A DNA stretch of 55,118 nucleotides. Origin: a virus. Shown in pieces: positions 22,195 to 31,613 of the stretch. Location: the IMG/VR virus record IMGVR_UViG_3300036925_000021, positions 1 to 55,118 of that record. One strand, 5' to 3'. The first letter of the stretch is position 1; every line of letters starts with the position of its first letter. The notes below the pieces were generated by a model, which was not told the origin of the DNA, ran no database searches, and saw nothing but the letters and a program-made list of their open reading frames with translations. The position numbers and the translations under genes are program-made.

Positions 22195-22239
22195 GTGGGG
22201 GCGCCGCCGGACGGCACGGACCGGCTCCCCAGCCCCCAC
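22195..22239 (+). terminator. hairpin after the tail tube gene
   Basis: GTGGGGGC (22195-22202) pairs with GCCCCCAC (22232-22239) with further pairing possible inside. It may reduce read-through from the tube gene into the chaperone gene, as seen in many siphoviruses. There is no T-run. Confidence 0.4.
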
Positions 22240-22301
22240 CCTGCTGCGCGGCCTGGGCGCCCGGCGGCGGCTGTGCGGCACCTACGACAAAGGAGGCATC
22301 C

Positions 22302-23042
22302 GTGAAGCTGAGCAAACTTGGTCATGCGCTACCCACCATTCGCGACTCGCGCACCGCGCTTTCGCCCTGGCAGGGCGTCGAGGTGGAGCTGCCCGATGGC
22401 AGCCAAACCAACGTCGACCTCTTCGAGGGCGGCCTGAACTTCTCCCTGGTGATCTACCGCCAGGGCCGCTACGTCGACGCCAAGCAGCCGTTCATCGAGT
22501 TCCTGAAGGAGGCTCAGGGGGGCAGCCCATTCGCAAAGGCGATCCTCAAGGCCAGCCTGAAGTTCGGCGCCGCGGCCTCCGGGCAGCGCCGCCGGCGCGG
22601 TGTCGGTCGCGCGGCCAACAACCGGATGATCGACGACGTCCTGGACCAGACCGATCTCTCCGGGGTGACCGAGACCGACGAGCTCGCCAAGATCAAGCCG
22701 GGCGTGGCCAAGTACCTGATGGGCCAGATGCACGACGTGCTCGACGCCGACAACAACCCGGTGCCCGACAGCGAGGAGGGGCGGATGAGCTTGCTCCGCA
22801 ACCCGGTGGCGCCGGACGGCACGTTCGCCTGGCTTCCCCGCGAGGTCTGCGTCACCGTCGCCGGCTTCGGCGAGATCAAGGTCGACGTCCCCTACGGCGA
22901 CAGGCCGGTCGGCGATGCCATCACGGCCTGGATTCTCGACGAGGCGGAGTCCAGCGAGGACTTCCTGGCGGAGGCTGTGGCCGAGGCCGGCGACGCTTTA
23001 GCCGCTTCGCCCGATTCCGGTTCGGGCGCTACGGAGAGCTGA
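22302..23042 (+). CDS. tail assembly chaperone, short (unshifted) form, 246 aa
   Basis: The GTG at 22302 follows AAAGGAGG. The protein begins MKLSKLGHALPTIRDSRTAL and reads as a mixed alpha/beta domain (VEVELPDGSQTNVDLFEGGLNFSL) followed by helices. It lies directly between tail tube and tape measure, the place of the G/GT chaperone pair of siphoviruses. A TTA codon at 22998 and a hairpin at 23008-23028 near its end mark a likely -1 frameshift leading into the next open frame. These proteins coat the tape measure during tail assembly and are not in the virion. Confidence 0.75.
   Translation: MKLSKLGHALPTIRDSRTALSPWQGVEVELPDGSQTNVDLFEGGLNFSLVIYRQGRYVDAKQPFIEFLKEAQGGSPFAKAILKASLKFGAAASGQRRRRGVGRAANNRMIDDVLDQTDLSGVTETDELAKIKPGVAKYLMGQMHDVLDADNNPVPDSEEGRMSLLRNPVAPDGTFAWLPREVCVTVAGFGEIKVDVPYGDRPVGDAITAWILDEAESSEDFLAEAVAEAGDALAASPDSGSGATES
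22997..23028 (+). promoter_or_regulatory. candidate -1 programmed frameshift signal
   Basis: In the chaperone frame the codons are GCT TTA GCC. The TTA-reading tRNA can re-pair one base back on TTT. Seven bases downstream, CGCCCGA (23008-23014) pairs perfectly with TCGGGCG (23022-23028) around a seven-base loop, a suitable stimulator at the usual spacing. TTA should be a rare, slow codon in such GC-rich DNA. Slippage leads into a frame that is open to 23608 but has no ATG, GTG or TTG for about 350 bases. Confidence 0.6.
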
Positions 23043-23608
23043 AAACCGATGACCGGAGAGGGTACCTGGCGCGGCTGGAGCAGCTGGAGTGCACGCACTT
23101 CCGCTGCGGCGCCTGCGGTCACGCCTGGTGCCCTCAGTATCTTGAAGGCCCCTGCCCCTCGTGCGGCGCTGAGCATGAGTCGCACGAGAACACGGGCTGC
23201 CGCATCCCCTGGACACCGGACCGGTGCCCGTGGTGCGAGCGGCTCGCCACCCGCCCCGGCTTTTGCCTCACCTGCCGGCGCGCGTGGGAGCCGCTGCGCT
23301 GCTCGAAGTGCGGAAGGGCGGGGCGCGAGCGGCGGCTCGACGATTGGTTCGAGCAGCCGGACGGGCTGCCGATCCCTCTGGTTTCGGAGTTGGCCAGCGT
23401 CGTGCTCATCGCGCTCGAAGTCGAGGGCAGCCTGGGAAAGGACTTCTCGGGTGGAACGCTGTACAGCGAAATCGTGGCATGGTTCGAGGACCATTGTGTC
23501 GAGCCGGCCGAGAGGGTGATGTGGCGCTACTTTTTCGGCCTGATCGCCGATGAGCGCGCCGCGGCCTCCGCCGCCCGGCTAGAGCGGGCGACGGAAGAAG
23601 GGGACTGA
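23000..23608 (+). CDS. tail chaperone -1 frameshift extension, zinc-rich
   Basis: This frame continues the chaperone after a -1 slip near 22998 and adds 202 residues, giving a product of about 435. It opens FARFRFGRYGELKTDD, then carries a dense set of cysteine knuckles: CTHFRCGACGHAWC, CPSCG, CPWC, CLTC and CSKCG, at least four zinc sites, before a helical end. The first usable in-frame start after 23000 is a TTG near 23390, inside the domain, so independent translation is unlikely. Zinc ribbons are unusual in a chaperone T-extension and may bind the tape measure. Confidence 0.65.
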   Translation, partial: SRFARFRFGRYGELKTDDRRGYLARLEQLECTHFRCGACGHAWCPQYLEGPCPSCGAEHESHENTGCRIPWTPDRCPWCERLATRPGFCLTCRRAWEPLRCSKCGRAGRERRLDDWFEQPDGLPIPLVSELASVVLIALEVEGSLGKDFSGGTLYSEIVAWFEDHCVEPAERVMWRYFFGLIADERAAASAARLERATEEGD

Positions 23609-23611
23609 TCG

Positions 23612-26600
23612 TTGCAGCAGGAGCTTGCGGTCCACGCCACCCTGCGGGCGCAGGGGTTTACCGCTGGCGCGAAGCAGATCCAGCGCGACAGCGGTGGCGT
23701 AGACCGCGCCTCCAAGAAGGCCGCCAAAAGCGTCGGGTTGATGGGCACAGCGCTGAAGCGCCTTGTCCAGCTCGCCGCCGCTGGCGGCCTTGCTGTTCTC
23801 ATCTCGCAGGCGGTCCAGCTCGGGACCCACTTCGACACCTCCCTTACCCGGATCAACACCCTGGTGGGTGTCGCCAGGGAGCAGGTCACCGGCTGGCGCG
23901 GGGAGCTGCTGCAGCTGGCCGGCGAGGTCGGCCGCGGCCCCACCGAGCTGGCCGACGCTCTCTACGTCGTCACCTCCGCCGGCCAGCGCGGTGCCGAGGC
24001 CCTCCAGATCGTCGAGCAGGCCGGCAAGGCTGCAGCGATTGGCCTGGGGGAGACCCGGGAGATCGCCCGGGCGGTGACGGCCGCGATGAACGCGTACGGC
24101 AAGGAGGTGCTGTCCGCCTCCAATGCCACTGACGTCTTGGTGGCCACCGTTCGCGAGGGCAACCTGGAGGCTTCCGATCTGGCGCCCGTGCTGGGCCGCA
24201 TCGTCGGGCTCGCCTCCCAGCTCGGCATCAGCTTCCAGGAGGTCGGCGGCTTCATCGCCACCTTCACCCGGCTGGGTGTCCGCGCCGACGAGGCCGTGAC
24301 TGCTTTGCGCGGCACGATGAGCAGTTTGCTCGGGCCGACCAAGGCGCAGGAGGACGCCCTTGGCCAGGTCAGCATGTCCATGGCCGACCTGAAGGCGCAG
24401 ATCCGGGAGAAGGGCCTGGCCCGCACCCTCGTGGACCTGGTGGCCGCCTTCAAGGGCAACGAGGACGCCCTGGCGGCGATCATCCCCAACGTTCGGGCTC
24501 TCTCCGGCATTCTCGGCACCGCCGGCTCCCAGGGGGAAGAGTTCATCGCCATCGAGCGCTCCATCGCCGACGCCATGGGCTCGATCACCGAGGAGGCCTT
24601 TGCCCTCACCCAGGCGGACCCCGCGCAAGTCTTTGCGCGGATGCGGGCGGAGATCGAAACCGCCAAGATCAAGATCACCGAGGGCCTTCTGCCGGTCCTC
24701 GCTGACGCGGCCAGGGGCGTCCAGGCCTGGGTTCAGGACAACGAGGATCTCATCGCGGGCCTGGGGCAACTGCTCGGGGTGCTTGGCCACCTTGTCGGCG
24801 CCCTGCTCTCGGTGAGGGAGCTGGTCTACGCCATCATCGCGATGGCCTTTGCGCGCTGGCTGCTGGCGGTCGCCGCAGCCTCGCAGGTCTCCGCCCTGGC
24901 CACCCTGGACCTGGCCGGTGCCCTCGCCGCGACGCGCGCCGGCTACGGCAAGCTCGTCGCTCTGAACATCGCGAGCCAGTTCCAGGCCTGGGCCGCCGCA
25001 ACCGGCGCGCTCAACCTCGCCCTTTCAGTGGGCCTTGTGGGCGCCATCGTTGCGGTCGGCGTCGCCCTCAACCACCTGATCAAGAAGTGGGGGGAGGCGA
25101 GCGAGGCGGCGATGCGCTACGAGCGACAGGCCTCCGAGGTCCTCGGCGTCATCGGGCAACTCCAGCACGCCAGGCTCACGAAGACCCCTGTCGATCCGGC
25201 CCTTTGGGTTGAGGCTACAAATCGCGTACACGCGCTCAGTACCGAGCTCCAGGCGGCGCAGAAGAAGCTGGACGGCCTCAGGGCTGGGCCGCGGGTGGAG
25301 GGCTCTGGCTCGCTCATCTCGGACGCGCAGGCGAGAGTCGAGGACCTGGATCGTCGCCTCGGTCTGCTCCGCAAGACCATGACGCAGCTTCGCCAGGCGG
25401 GGCTGAAGCCGACCTTCGAAGAGCTGCAGAAGTGGGCCAACCGGGCGGCTGGGGGGGGCGGTAGCGGCGGCGGCGCCGGCGGGGTTGCTGGCCTGACAAA
25501 GCGCCTGGAGGAGTTGAAGGCGATCACGGAGCGCTACGGCAGCTCGGTCGAGGATCTCGACGAGATGCGCCAGCACACCAGGGCGCTTGAGCAGGCCTTC
25601 GTGGGGTGGCGGGACGTTCTCGTCGAGATCCCGGGCGAGGGGCAGCGAATCGTCCAGGCCTTCGACGACCTGGACCTCGACATCATCGCGAAGGCCGTCG
25701 AGCTGGGCCTCGACCCGGTGAAGGCTTTGACGGGCGAGGTCGACGAGCTTGGCGTCTCCGTTCGGTCCGTCGTGCTCGACGCGATCCAGCTCGAGCGGGA
25801 GCTGGAGTCGATGGGGAAGGACTACGAGATCTCGATCACCCTGACCGAGACCGTAGCTGGCCAGCGCGCCCCCGACCGCCTGGAGGTTCCCTCCCTCACC
25901 TTCCCCGTCACCTTCGACCTGTCCCAGGAGGAGCTGGACGCGCTGACGGCGCAGTACCGGGACCACGTGCAAAAGCAGAACTGGAAATCGATCTACACGT
26001 CGATGGCGAACGGGCTGCAGGATTCCCTGGGGCGCGCCTTCGAGTCGATCTTCACGAAGGGCATGGTGGGCTTCCGGGACTTCTTCAAGGATATCTCCCG
26101 CCTGGGCCTCAACATCATGTCGCAGTATCTGGCGGCCGAGCTTTCCAACATGCTTCAGCGGCAGATGGCGCAAGCCGGCAGCCTCCAGGCGTTCCTCGGG
26201 ACGGGCGTTGGCGGCCTGGCGACCCTCGGAATCGTCGGGGCAACCGTCGCGGGCGCCAACAACCAGGGCTACGCCGCCCTCGGCGCCGCCCTCGGCGCCG
26301 CGATCGGCACCTGGGTGTTTCCCGCTCTGGGGACGGAGCTGGGCGCGATTGTGGGGGCCTGGCTCGGCTCCATGGTCAAGCGCGGCAGCCCGGAGTTCTT
26401 CGGCCAGGTCGAGGCCGAGATGGGAAAGATCAAGATCACCACCTCGAACCTCGGCGGCGGATCGGCCAAGGTGGGCAACGCCCTGCTCGACCCGCTGACC
26501 AAGCTTCTCGACGACGTCCTGGACAACCTCGGCGCGGAGCTGCTCAATCTCGCCGGCGGCATCGACCTCCGGATGAAGGAGGACTGGGCCGTCGTCTTCG

Positions 26601-28768
26601 TCGACGGGGTCGCGCACCACTTCGAGAAGGACTGGAGCGCGGCGATGAGCTTCGCCGTGACGGAGATCCTCAAGCGGGCGGACCTGGGGGGCGTCTCCGA
26701 CACGCTGAAGACGGTGATCCAAAACAGCAACGCCGGCTCGCTGGAGGAACTCACCCAGCACATTGACTTCGGGCGCTGGTACGAGCGGCTGGGCCTTGAG
26801 TCGGCCGCCGTTCAGTTCGTCAACGATCTGGAGGAGGAGGGCCGCAAGATCCGCCAGGCGATGGAACTGGGCCTCGATCCAGGCCCCATCGTCGAGGACT
26901 ACAAGCGCCGCTTCGAGGACGCCCGCAACGCGTTGCTGGGCATCCAGGTAGACCCCAAGCAGCAGCTTGCGGCCGAGATTGACTCCTGGAACCGCGAGCG
27001 CCAGCTCATGGAGTCGAAGCTCCGGATCGAGACGGCCAACAACAAGGCGCGCGCGGCGCTGCTGCGCAGCGAGGCCGAGCAGCTCCGCGCCAAGCTGCGG
27101 CTGGATGAGTCCCACCTGCAGATCCGCTACGACATGCTGGGGGCGGAGGTTTCCATCAACTCGGCAGAGTACGAGCTGCTTTCGGCAAAGATGGAGGCGC
27201 TGGCCGCCCTGGAGCAGGCGATCACGGTCGCTGAGGGCATACTGGCCTCGCTGCCGGCCCTGATCTCCGACGCCGAGAAGGCCGCGGCCGTCGCCCGGGC
27301 CGGCGCTGCGGCGAGCGGTAGGCAGCAGCGCGCGGAGCAGCGGGAGTCGATCCGCGGCGAGGTAGGGCGCTTCGGCATGGGAGGGGTTGCGGCGGAGGTA
27401 GATCAAGCCACCCAGTGGCTCCGCGACTTCGAGCAGGGGGTTCATGACGCGGGCTTCGCCGCCGAGGAGGCCGCCGCGGTCATGGCCGCCGCCGCCGGCG
27501 AGCTGGAGCGACGGATGGCCGAGATCAAGGAGCGTGTCCTGGGTGAGGTCGGCGACTTCCTAAACTGGGACAAGCCGCTGCTCGGTTCCCTCGACGACGT
27601 GACCGACCGCGCTCTGGCTCTGAAGAAAGATCTCCGCGACCTCAAGAGGGCCGGGGAGCTGGGAAGCGCCGAGTTCGACCGCTTGGCCAAGGCGGTGACG
27701 GCAGCGGCGATGGCGCAGCGTCGGGCCGCCATCGAGGGCGCGGCCAACAATCTCCTCGGCCAACTCTACGACCTCCTTGGAATGGAGGAGGAGTCCCGCC
27801 AACTGCGCTGGGAGCTGACCGTCGCGGAGCTCCAGATCAAGCGCGAGGAACTGGCGATCGCCATCGCCAAGTACCACCTGGAGGCGGACGTCCTCGCAAA
27901 GATCGACGAGCTGATCGGCAAGGTGGTGGCGGCCGGCCCGGACCTCTTCAAGCCCGGCGGCGGCGGCTCGGCTGGCAGCTACCGGAGCAGTCGCTCCAGC
28001 GCGATCTCGTCGGTGCTGGCAGACCGCCAGCGCGCCCTCGACCTGCTCAAGGAATGGCGCGCCCAGCTTCTCGGCGCCGCCCGCGGCGAGCTGCGGGACA
28101 TCGTCTCCCGGTTTGAGGACATCAACGAGGTGCTCGGCGAAACGCCGGAGCTGCTGGCGACGTACCGCCTCGCCCTGGAGCAGTTCACCGACCAGCTCCT
28201 GGAGGGCGTTCGAGATCTTCGCCGCCGCCTGCACGAGGGTGAGTTCGGGGGGGTCGCCCCGCGCCGCCAGCTTGTCGACGCCCGGCAGGCGTTCCTCGAC
28301 CAAGCCCAGGCCGCCATTGGCGGGGACCTGGACGCAATCGAAGGGCTGCCGGATCTCGCGGAGCACCTTCTGAGCCTCGCCCGCGAGTACTTCGCTGGCT
28401 CGCTCGGCTTCCGCCAGATTTTCGAGCTCGTTGATGCGGTCCTCGCCAAGGTCGAGGAAGCGACGCCCGGAAACGTGGACACCGCGGCGGCCGACGAGCT
28501 GGACGCCGAGCGGCGGGAGCGCATGGTCACGGCCGGGGATCGGGTCGTCGAGGCTTCCGTCGCCCGGGCGGCCGTCGACATCTCCGGCGCCGTCCGCAAC
28601 GCCGGGGAGGAGCAAACCCTCGCGCTTGACCGCCTCGGCGCGGAGGTGCGCGGTTTGCAGGTCCAGGTCAAGGCCCAGGCGGATGGGCTTGCGGCGCAGC
28701 AGGGCTCCCTGGCCCGCGTGGCGACCACGACGGAGTCCCTGGTGATCCAGCTGGGGCGGCGGGCATGA
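23612..28768 (+). CDS. tape measure protein
   Basis: At 1,718 residues this is the longest gene. It begins at TTG 23612 behind GAAGGGG. After a basic N-terminus comes a TP901-type domain (residues about 70-290: FDTSLTRINTLVGVAREQV, LYVVTSAGQRGAEALQIVEQ, GNLEASDLAPVLGRIVGLA, TALRGTMSSLLGPTKAQEDA). Several hydrophobic stretches follow (near residues 380-490 and 865-920), with long coiled coils between. The chain sets tail length; at about 1.5 angstrom per residue a tail near 250 nm would be expected. Its end overlaps the next ATG. Confidence 0.93.
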   Translation: MQQELAVHATLRAQGFTAGAKQIQRDSGGVDRASKKAAKSVGLMGTALKRLVQLAAAGGLAVLISQAVQLGTHFDTSLTRINTLVGVAREQVTGWRGELLQLAGEVGRGPTELADALYVVTSAGQRGAEALQIVEQAGKAAAIGLGETREIARAVTAAMNAYGKEVLSASNATDVLVATVREGNLEASDLAPVLGRIVGLASQLGISFQEVGGFIATFTRLGVRADEAVTALRGTMSSLLGPTKAQEDALGQVSMSMADLKAQIREKGLARTLVDLVAAFKGNEDALAAIIPNVRALSGILGTAGSQGEEFIAIERSIADAMGSITEEAFALTQADPAQVFARMRAEIETAKIKITEGLLPVLADAARGVQAWVQDNEDLIAGLGQLLGVLGHLVGALLSVRELVYAIIAMAFARWLLAVAAASQVSALATLDLAGALAATRAGYGKLVALNIASQFQAWAAATGALNLALSVGLVGAIVAVGVALNHLIKKWGEASEAAMRYERQASEVLGVIGQLQHARLTKTPVDPALWVEATNRVHALSTELQAAQKKLDGLRAGPRVEGSGSLISDAQARVEDLDRRLGLLRKTMTQLRQAGLKPTFEELQKWANRAAGGGGSGGGAGGVAGLTKRLEELKAITERYGSSVEDLDEMRQHTRALEQAFVGWRDVLVEIPGEGQRIVQAFDDLDLDIIAKAVELGLDPVKALTGEVDELGVSVRSVVLDAIQLERELESMGKDYEISITLTETVAGQRAPDRLEVPSLTFPVTFDLSQEELDALTAQYRDHVQKQNWKSIYTSMANGLQDSLGRAFESIFTKGMVGFRDFFKDISRLGLNIMSQYLAAELSNMLQRQMAQAGSLQAFLGTGVGGLATLGIVGATVAGANNQGYAALGAALGAAIGTWVFPALGTELGAIVGAWLGSMVKRGSPEFFGQVEAEMGKIKITTSNLGGGSAKVGNALLDPLTKLLDDVLDNLGAELLNLAGGIDLRMKEDWAVVFVDGVAHHFEKDWSAAMSFAVTEILKRADLGGVSDTLKTVIQNSNAGSLEELTQHIDFGRWYERLGLESAAVQFVNDLEEEGRKIRQAMELGLDPGPIVEDYKRRFEDARNALLGIQVDPKQQLAAEIDSWNRERQLMESKLRIETANNKARAALLRSEAEQLRAKLRLDESHLQIRYDMLGAEVSINSAEYELLSAKMEALAALEQAITVAEGILASLPALISDAEKAAAVARAGAAASGRQQRAEQRESIRGEVGRFGMGGVAAEVDQATQWLRDFEQGVHDAGFAAEEAAAVMAAAAGELERRMAEIKERVLGEVGDFLNWDKPLLGSLDDVTDRALALKKDLRDLKRAGELGSAEFDRLAKAVTAAAMAQRRAAIEGAANNLLGQLYDLLGMEEESRQLRWELTVAELQIKREELAIAIAKYHLEADVLAKIDELIGKVVAAGPDLFKPGGGGSAGSYRSSRSSAISSVLADRQRALDLLKEWRAQLLGAARGELRDIVSRFEDINEVLGETPELLATYRLALEQFTDQLLEGVRDLRRRLHEGEFGGVAPRRQLVDARQAFLDQAQAAIGGDLDAIEGLPDLAEHLLSLAREYFAGSLGFRQIFELVDAVLAKVEEATPGNVDTAAADELDAERRERMVTAGDRVVEASVARAAVDISGAVRNAGEEQTLALDRLGAEVRGLQVQVKAQADGLAAQQGSLARVATTTESLVIQLGRRA

Positions 28769-31599
28769 ACGGGCCGTGGGGGGCGTGGGCATGGGGGGCG
28801 GCGGCACCCTTCGACGACAGCGCGGGTTCGGCGCTGGCCAACCTGCTCGCGACGCCGACGCAGCGCACCTGGCTCCTGACCGCGTACCCACGAACCTATC
28901 CCGCCGGCTCTGAGGTCGAGGTCCGGATCGCGGACATCGGCTTCTGGTCCCAGCCCACCGACACCCCGGCCAACAAGCTGTGGCACACCGGCCTGCAGCA
29001 GCCGTACGCCTTCAAGCTCGACCTGATGCCCAACGGCAAGGTCGTGGGCATCGCGCCACCGCGCCCTGGGGACGTCACCATCGCCAACCCCAACGGGGAG
29101 TTCGACTACCTACTCGACTTGGAGTGGGCCGGCGCCCGCATGGAGGTCCGCCTGGGGGACGGTAGCCTGGAAGCCCGCGCGCCGTACGGCTCCTTTGGCC
29201 CTGTCCTGATCGGCAACGCCGCCGGCATCACGGGCAGCGCCGTCGAAATCCGGATCGCCCTTGAGGGTGCGTTGCAAGCCCTCGACGAGCCGCACCAAGA
29301 TGCCCTTTACCTGGGGCTCGGCGAGGCCCTGCGAATGGATGGGGTGGACGACCACATCGACGTTGCCGGTGATGGCTTCAACGTTGGCTCCGAGCAGTCG
29401 TTTTTTCTGATGGTGCGGTTTCGGGCGGATCCCGGCCGTGCGGGCCAGCAAGAGGTGCTTGCCGCCAAGCGCACCACCTCGACCGGGTGGATGCTTTGGC
29501 TCAGCACGGTCGGCAACCTGGTGTTTACAACCGACGACGGCGTGACGGGGCAAAACTTGACCGGCTCCCGCGACCTTCGAGACGGCGAGATTCATAGCGC
29601 GCTGGCCGTGCTGGACAGATCGGGCGCGGTCCATTTTGCGAAGACCTACGCGGACGGGGAAGCGGAGGCCGGCCCCGCGAACCGCGACGGGCTAGGCTCG
29701 CTCGTAAACACCCATGCGTTTCGGGCCGGAGCGCGCTCAGACGGGGCGCTGTTCTTCAAGGGGGACATGGTGGAGTTGGCCTTCGGCTTTCGCCCGGTTT
29801 CCGCCGAGGAGGTTCTCGCGTGGTTGGGTCGGCCGCTTGACGCAGCTTCGGACGACTGCTACGTGTACGACTGCAACGAAGCGCTGGGCGCCGTGCTCAA
29901 CTGCGCGCCGCCGGAGCTGGGCCTCGACGTTGGCCTGCTCTGCGACGGCGTGGACGATTTAGTTCTGGCGCCCGACGATGACTCGCTGGATTGCCAGGAT
30001 GCCGACCTCCCCCTGCGGCTCCGCGTTGCGGGTGGCCGCACCGCCAGCAGCGGCGATGGCTACCAGACCCTCGCCCAAAAGTTCTTCAACTATCGGCTTG
30101 CGTACGCGACCGACTCCGTCCGGCTCACCTACTTTTCGGACGACGGCACTGCGTACAGCTGGACCTGGAACGGCTTTGGCGAGATGCTCGTCTGGCATGA
30201 CTTCGATGCCACCCTTTTTTCCCTAGCCTCGAACGGCTGCACGCTGCACGTCGACGGGGTCGATCTCGGGGCCGCGGACAGTTACACGGCGACGGGGGGC
30301 GTCGGGCGGAATCTCAACAACGGATTCAGCGTCGGGAGCGACAACAGCGGCGCTTTTCAAAGACGCTACGGGCCGACCTGGCTTGCGCAGGTCTGGATCG
30401 CCGGGGTCCTGGTCCTCGACTGGCCGATCGACGAAAACACCGGCGGCACCGTCGCGGATCTCTCCGGCCACGGCAACGACGGAACAATCACCGGGGCAAC
30501 CTGGATCGATCGCCACGCGGCGATCACCGGGGCAACCTGGGCGACGAGCTACGAGGGGCCGGAAGTGCTGGTGGGCAAGAGCAAGCCGTTCGGCTACGGC
30601 GGCCCGATAGAGGAGACGGCGCCCATTCTTCTCTCGGCGCAGCTCCAAATCTACCAGTTGCACGGTGGATCGATGGGCGGGCTGCTGCTGCTGGAGGACA
30701 GCGGGCAGGCCTTGACGCCCACCACGGATACGGCGGACCTGGTCACTGTCGCCGGCCTCGCCAGTGACGAATATGCGACCGACCTTGCCCGTGGGCTGCT
30801 GCGCCTGGGCGACAAGCCAGCGGGCAAGCTGACTGCCACCTGGCTCGGCGACAACGCCGGGGGCTGGACCGGCGATCGCTTCGAGATTATCCAGCGCATC
30901 GCTTTGCGGTGCGGTTTGACGGAAGCGCAGATTGATGCAACGAGCTTCGCGGCAGCGCAGGCCGCCGACGTCGCCGGCGACGTCCAGATCTACACCGGCC
31001 TGGAGGTGGTCCACGCAGCCCAGCTGATCGGCCAGCTGGCGGAGCCCGACGCCAGCGTGACGGCGGACCGGCTTGGCATCCTTCGCGTGGTGGTCTGGGA
31101 GCCCCCCGAGGATCTCGTCGCCATTCGAACGCTGACCGACGACGATGTGGATCTCGACGGCTACCGTCTGCTTCGAAGCGAGGACCCGACCTACCTCTGG
31201 CGGATCGGCTACGCTCGGTACTACACCACCCAGGACGAGGGGGAGGTCGCCACCGGTGTCTCGGCAGCGAGGCGCCAGCAGCTCCAGGAAACGTGGCGCT
31301 ATGCGATCTACCGGGACAGCGCCCTCAAGGCTGCGCTCCCCCGGGCGCAAACGCAGACGGTCCCCACCCAGCTCACCACCCGCGCGGCGGCCGTCCGCAT
31401 GGGAATCAAGATGGCGGCCCTACTCGGCCGGCCACGGCGCTTCGAAAGCCTCGGCGTGCCGGAGACTACTGGCCTCTACTTCGCTGGCGATCCGCTGGCA
31501 ACCGCGCTGAGCCGCTACAATCTGAGCAACGGCAAGATCATTGTCACCGGCGTCGACGAGGATTCGAGCGGCGACGTGAACTTCATCGTCCTACGGTAA
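28765..31599 (+). CDS. tail protein with two LamG-like lectin domains
   Basis: This 944-residue protein follows the tape measure. The N- and C-terminal parts look like a tail tip or hub protein (RTWLLTAYPRTYPAGSEVEV, GDVTIANPNGEFDYLLDLE; later LRVVVWEPPEDLVAIRTLTD and the closing strand GKIIVTGVDEDSSGDVNFIV). Between them are two concanavalin/LamG-like modules: residues about 185-350 (ALRMDGVDDHIDVAGDGFNV... SEQSFFLMVRF) and 390-575 (LLCDGVDDLVLAPDDDSLDC... LDWPIDENTGGTVADLSGHG). Such modules bind carbohydrate, so this is a good candidate for host-surface contact. An 18-base direct repeat (30487 and 30523) encodes ITGATW twice at the end of the second module. Confidence 0.8.
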   Translation: MNGPWGAWAWGAAAPFDDSAGSALANLLATPTQRTWLLTAYPRTYPAGSEVEVRIADIGFWSQPTDTPANKLWHTGLQQPYAFKLDLMPNGKVVGIAPPRPGDVTIANPNGEFDYLLDLEWAGARMEVRLGDGSLEARAPYGSFGPVLIGNAAGITGSAVEIRIALEGALQALDEPHQDALYLGLGEALRMDGVDDHIDVAGDGFNVGSEQSFFLMVRFRADPGRAGQQEVLAAKRTTSTGWMLWLSTVGNLVFTTDDGVTGQNLTGSRDLRDGEIHSALAVLDRSGAVHFAKTYADGEAEAGPANRDGLGSLVNTHAFRAGARSDGALFFKGDMVELAFGFRPVSAEEVLAWLGRPLDAASDDCYVYDCNEALGAVLNCAPPELGLDVGLLCDGVDDLVLAPDDDSLDCQDADLPLRLRVAGGRTASSGDGYQTLAQKFFNYRLAYATDSVRLTYFSDDGTAYSWTWNGFGEMLVWHDFDATLFSLASNGCTLHVDGVDLGAADSYTATGGVGRNLNNGFSVGSDNSGAFQRRYGPTWLAQVWIAGVLVLDWPIDENTGGTVADLSGHGNDGTITGATWIDRHAAITGATWATSYEGPEVLVGKSKPFGYGGPIEETAPILLSAQLQIYQLHGGSMGGLLLLEDSGQALTPTTDTADLVTVAGLASDEYATDLARGLLRLGDKPAGKLTATWLGDNAGGWTGDRFEIIQRIALRCGLTEAQIDATSFAAAQAADVAGDVQIYTGLEVVHAAQLIGQLAEPDASVTADRLGILRVVVWEPPEDLVAIRTLTDDDVDLDGYRLLRSEDPTYLWRIGYARYYTTQDEGEVATGVSAARRQQLQETWRYAIYRDSALKAALPRAQTQTVPTQLTTRAAAVRMGIKMAALLGRPRRFESLGVPETTGLYFAGDPLATALSRYNLSNGKIIVTGVDEDSSGDVNFIVLR
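30487..30540 (+). repeat. 18-bp direct repeat inside the lectin tail protein
   Basis: ATCACCGGGGCAACCTGG occurs at 30487-30504 and 30523-30540 in frame, so ITGATW appears twice, 12 codons apart. It marks the junction after the second LamG-like module and may be a trace of domain insertion. Confidence 0.8.
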
Positions 31600-31613
31600 G
31601 GGGGCCGAACCGC

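Noticed and set aside
22517-22523. Canonical slippery heptamer G GGG GGC in the tail chaperone frame
   Set aside because: The chaperone frame continues as good protein sequence for 160 codons after it, and the -1 frame there reads as Arg/Gln shadow. The transition in coding quality occurs near 23000, so this site is not the functional one.
25025-27445. 806-codon open frame on the minus strand
   Set aside because: It is antisense to the tape measure gene. Its Leu/Arg/His-rich composition and lack of a ribosome site are typical shadows of a high-GC coding strand.
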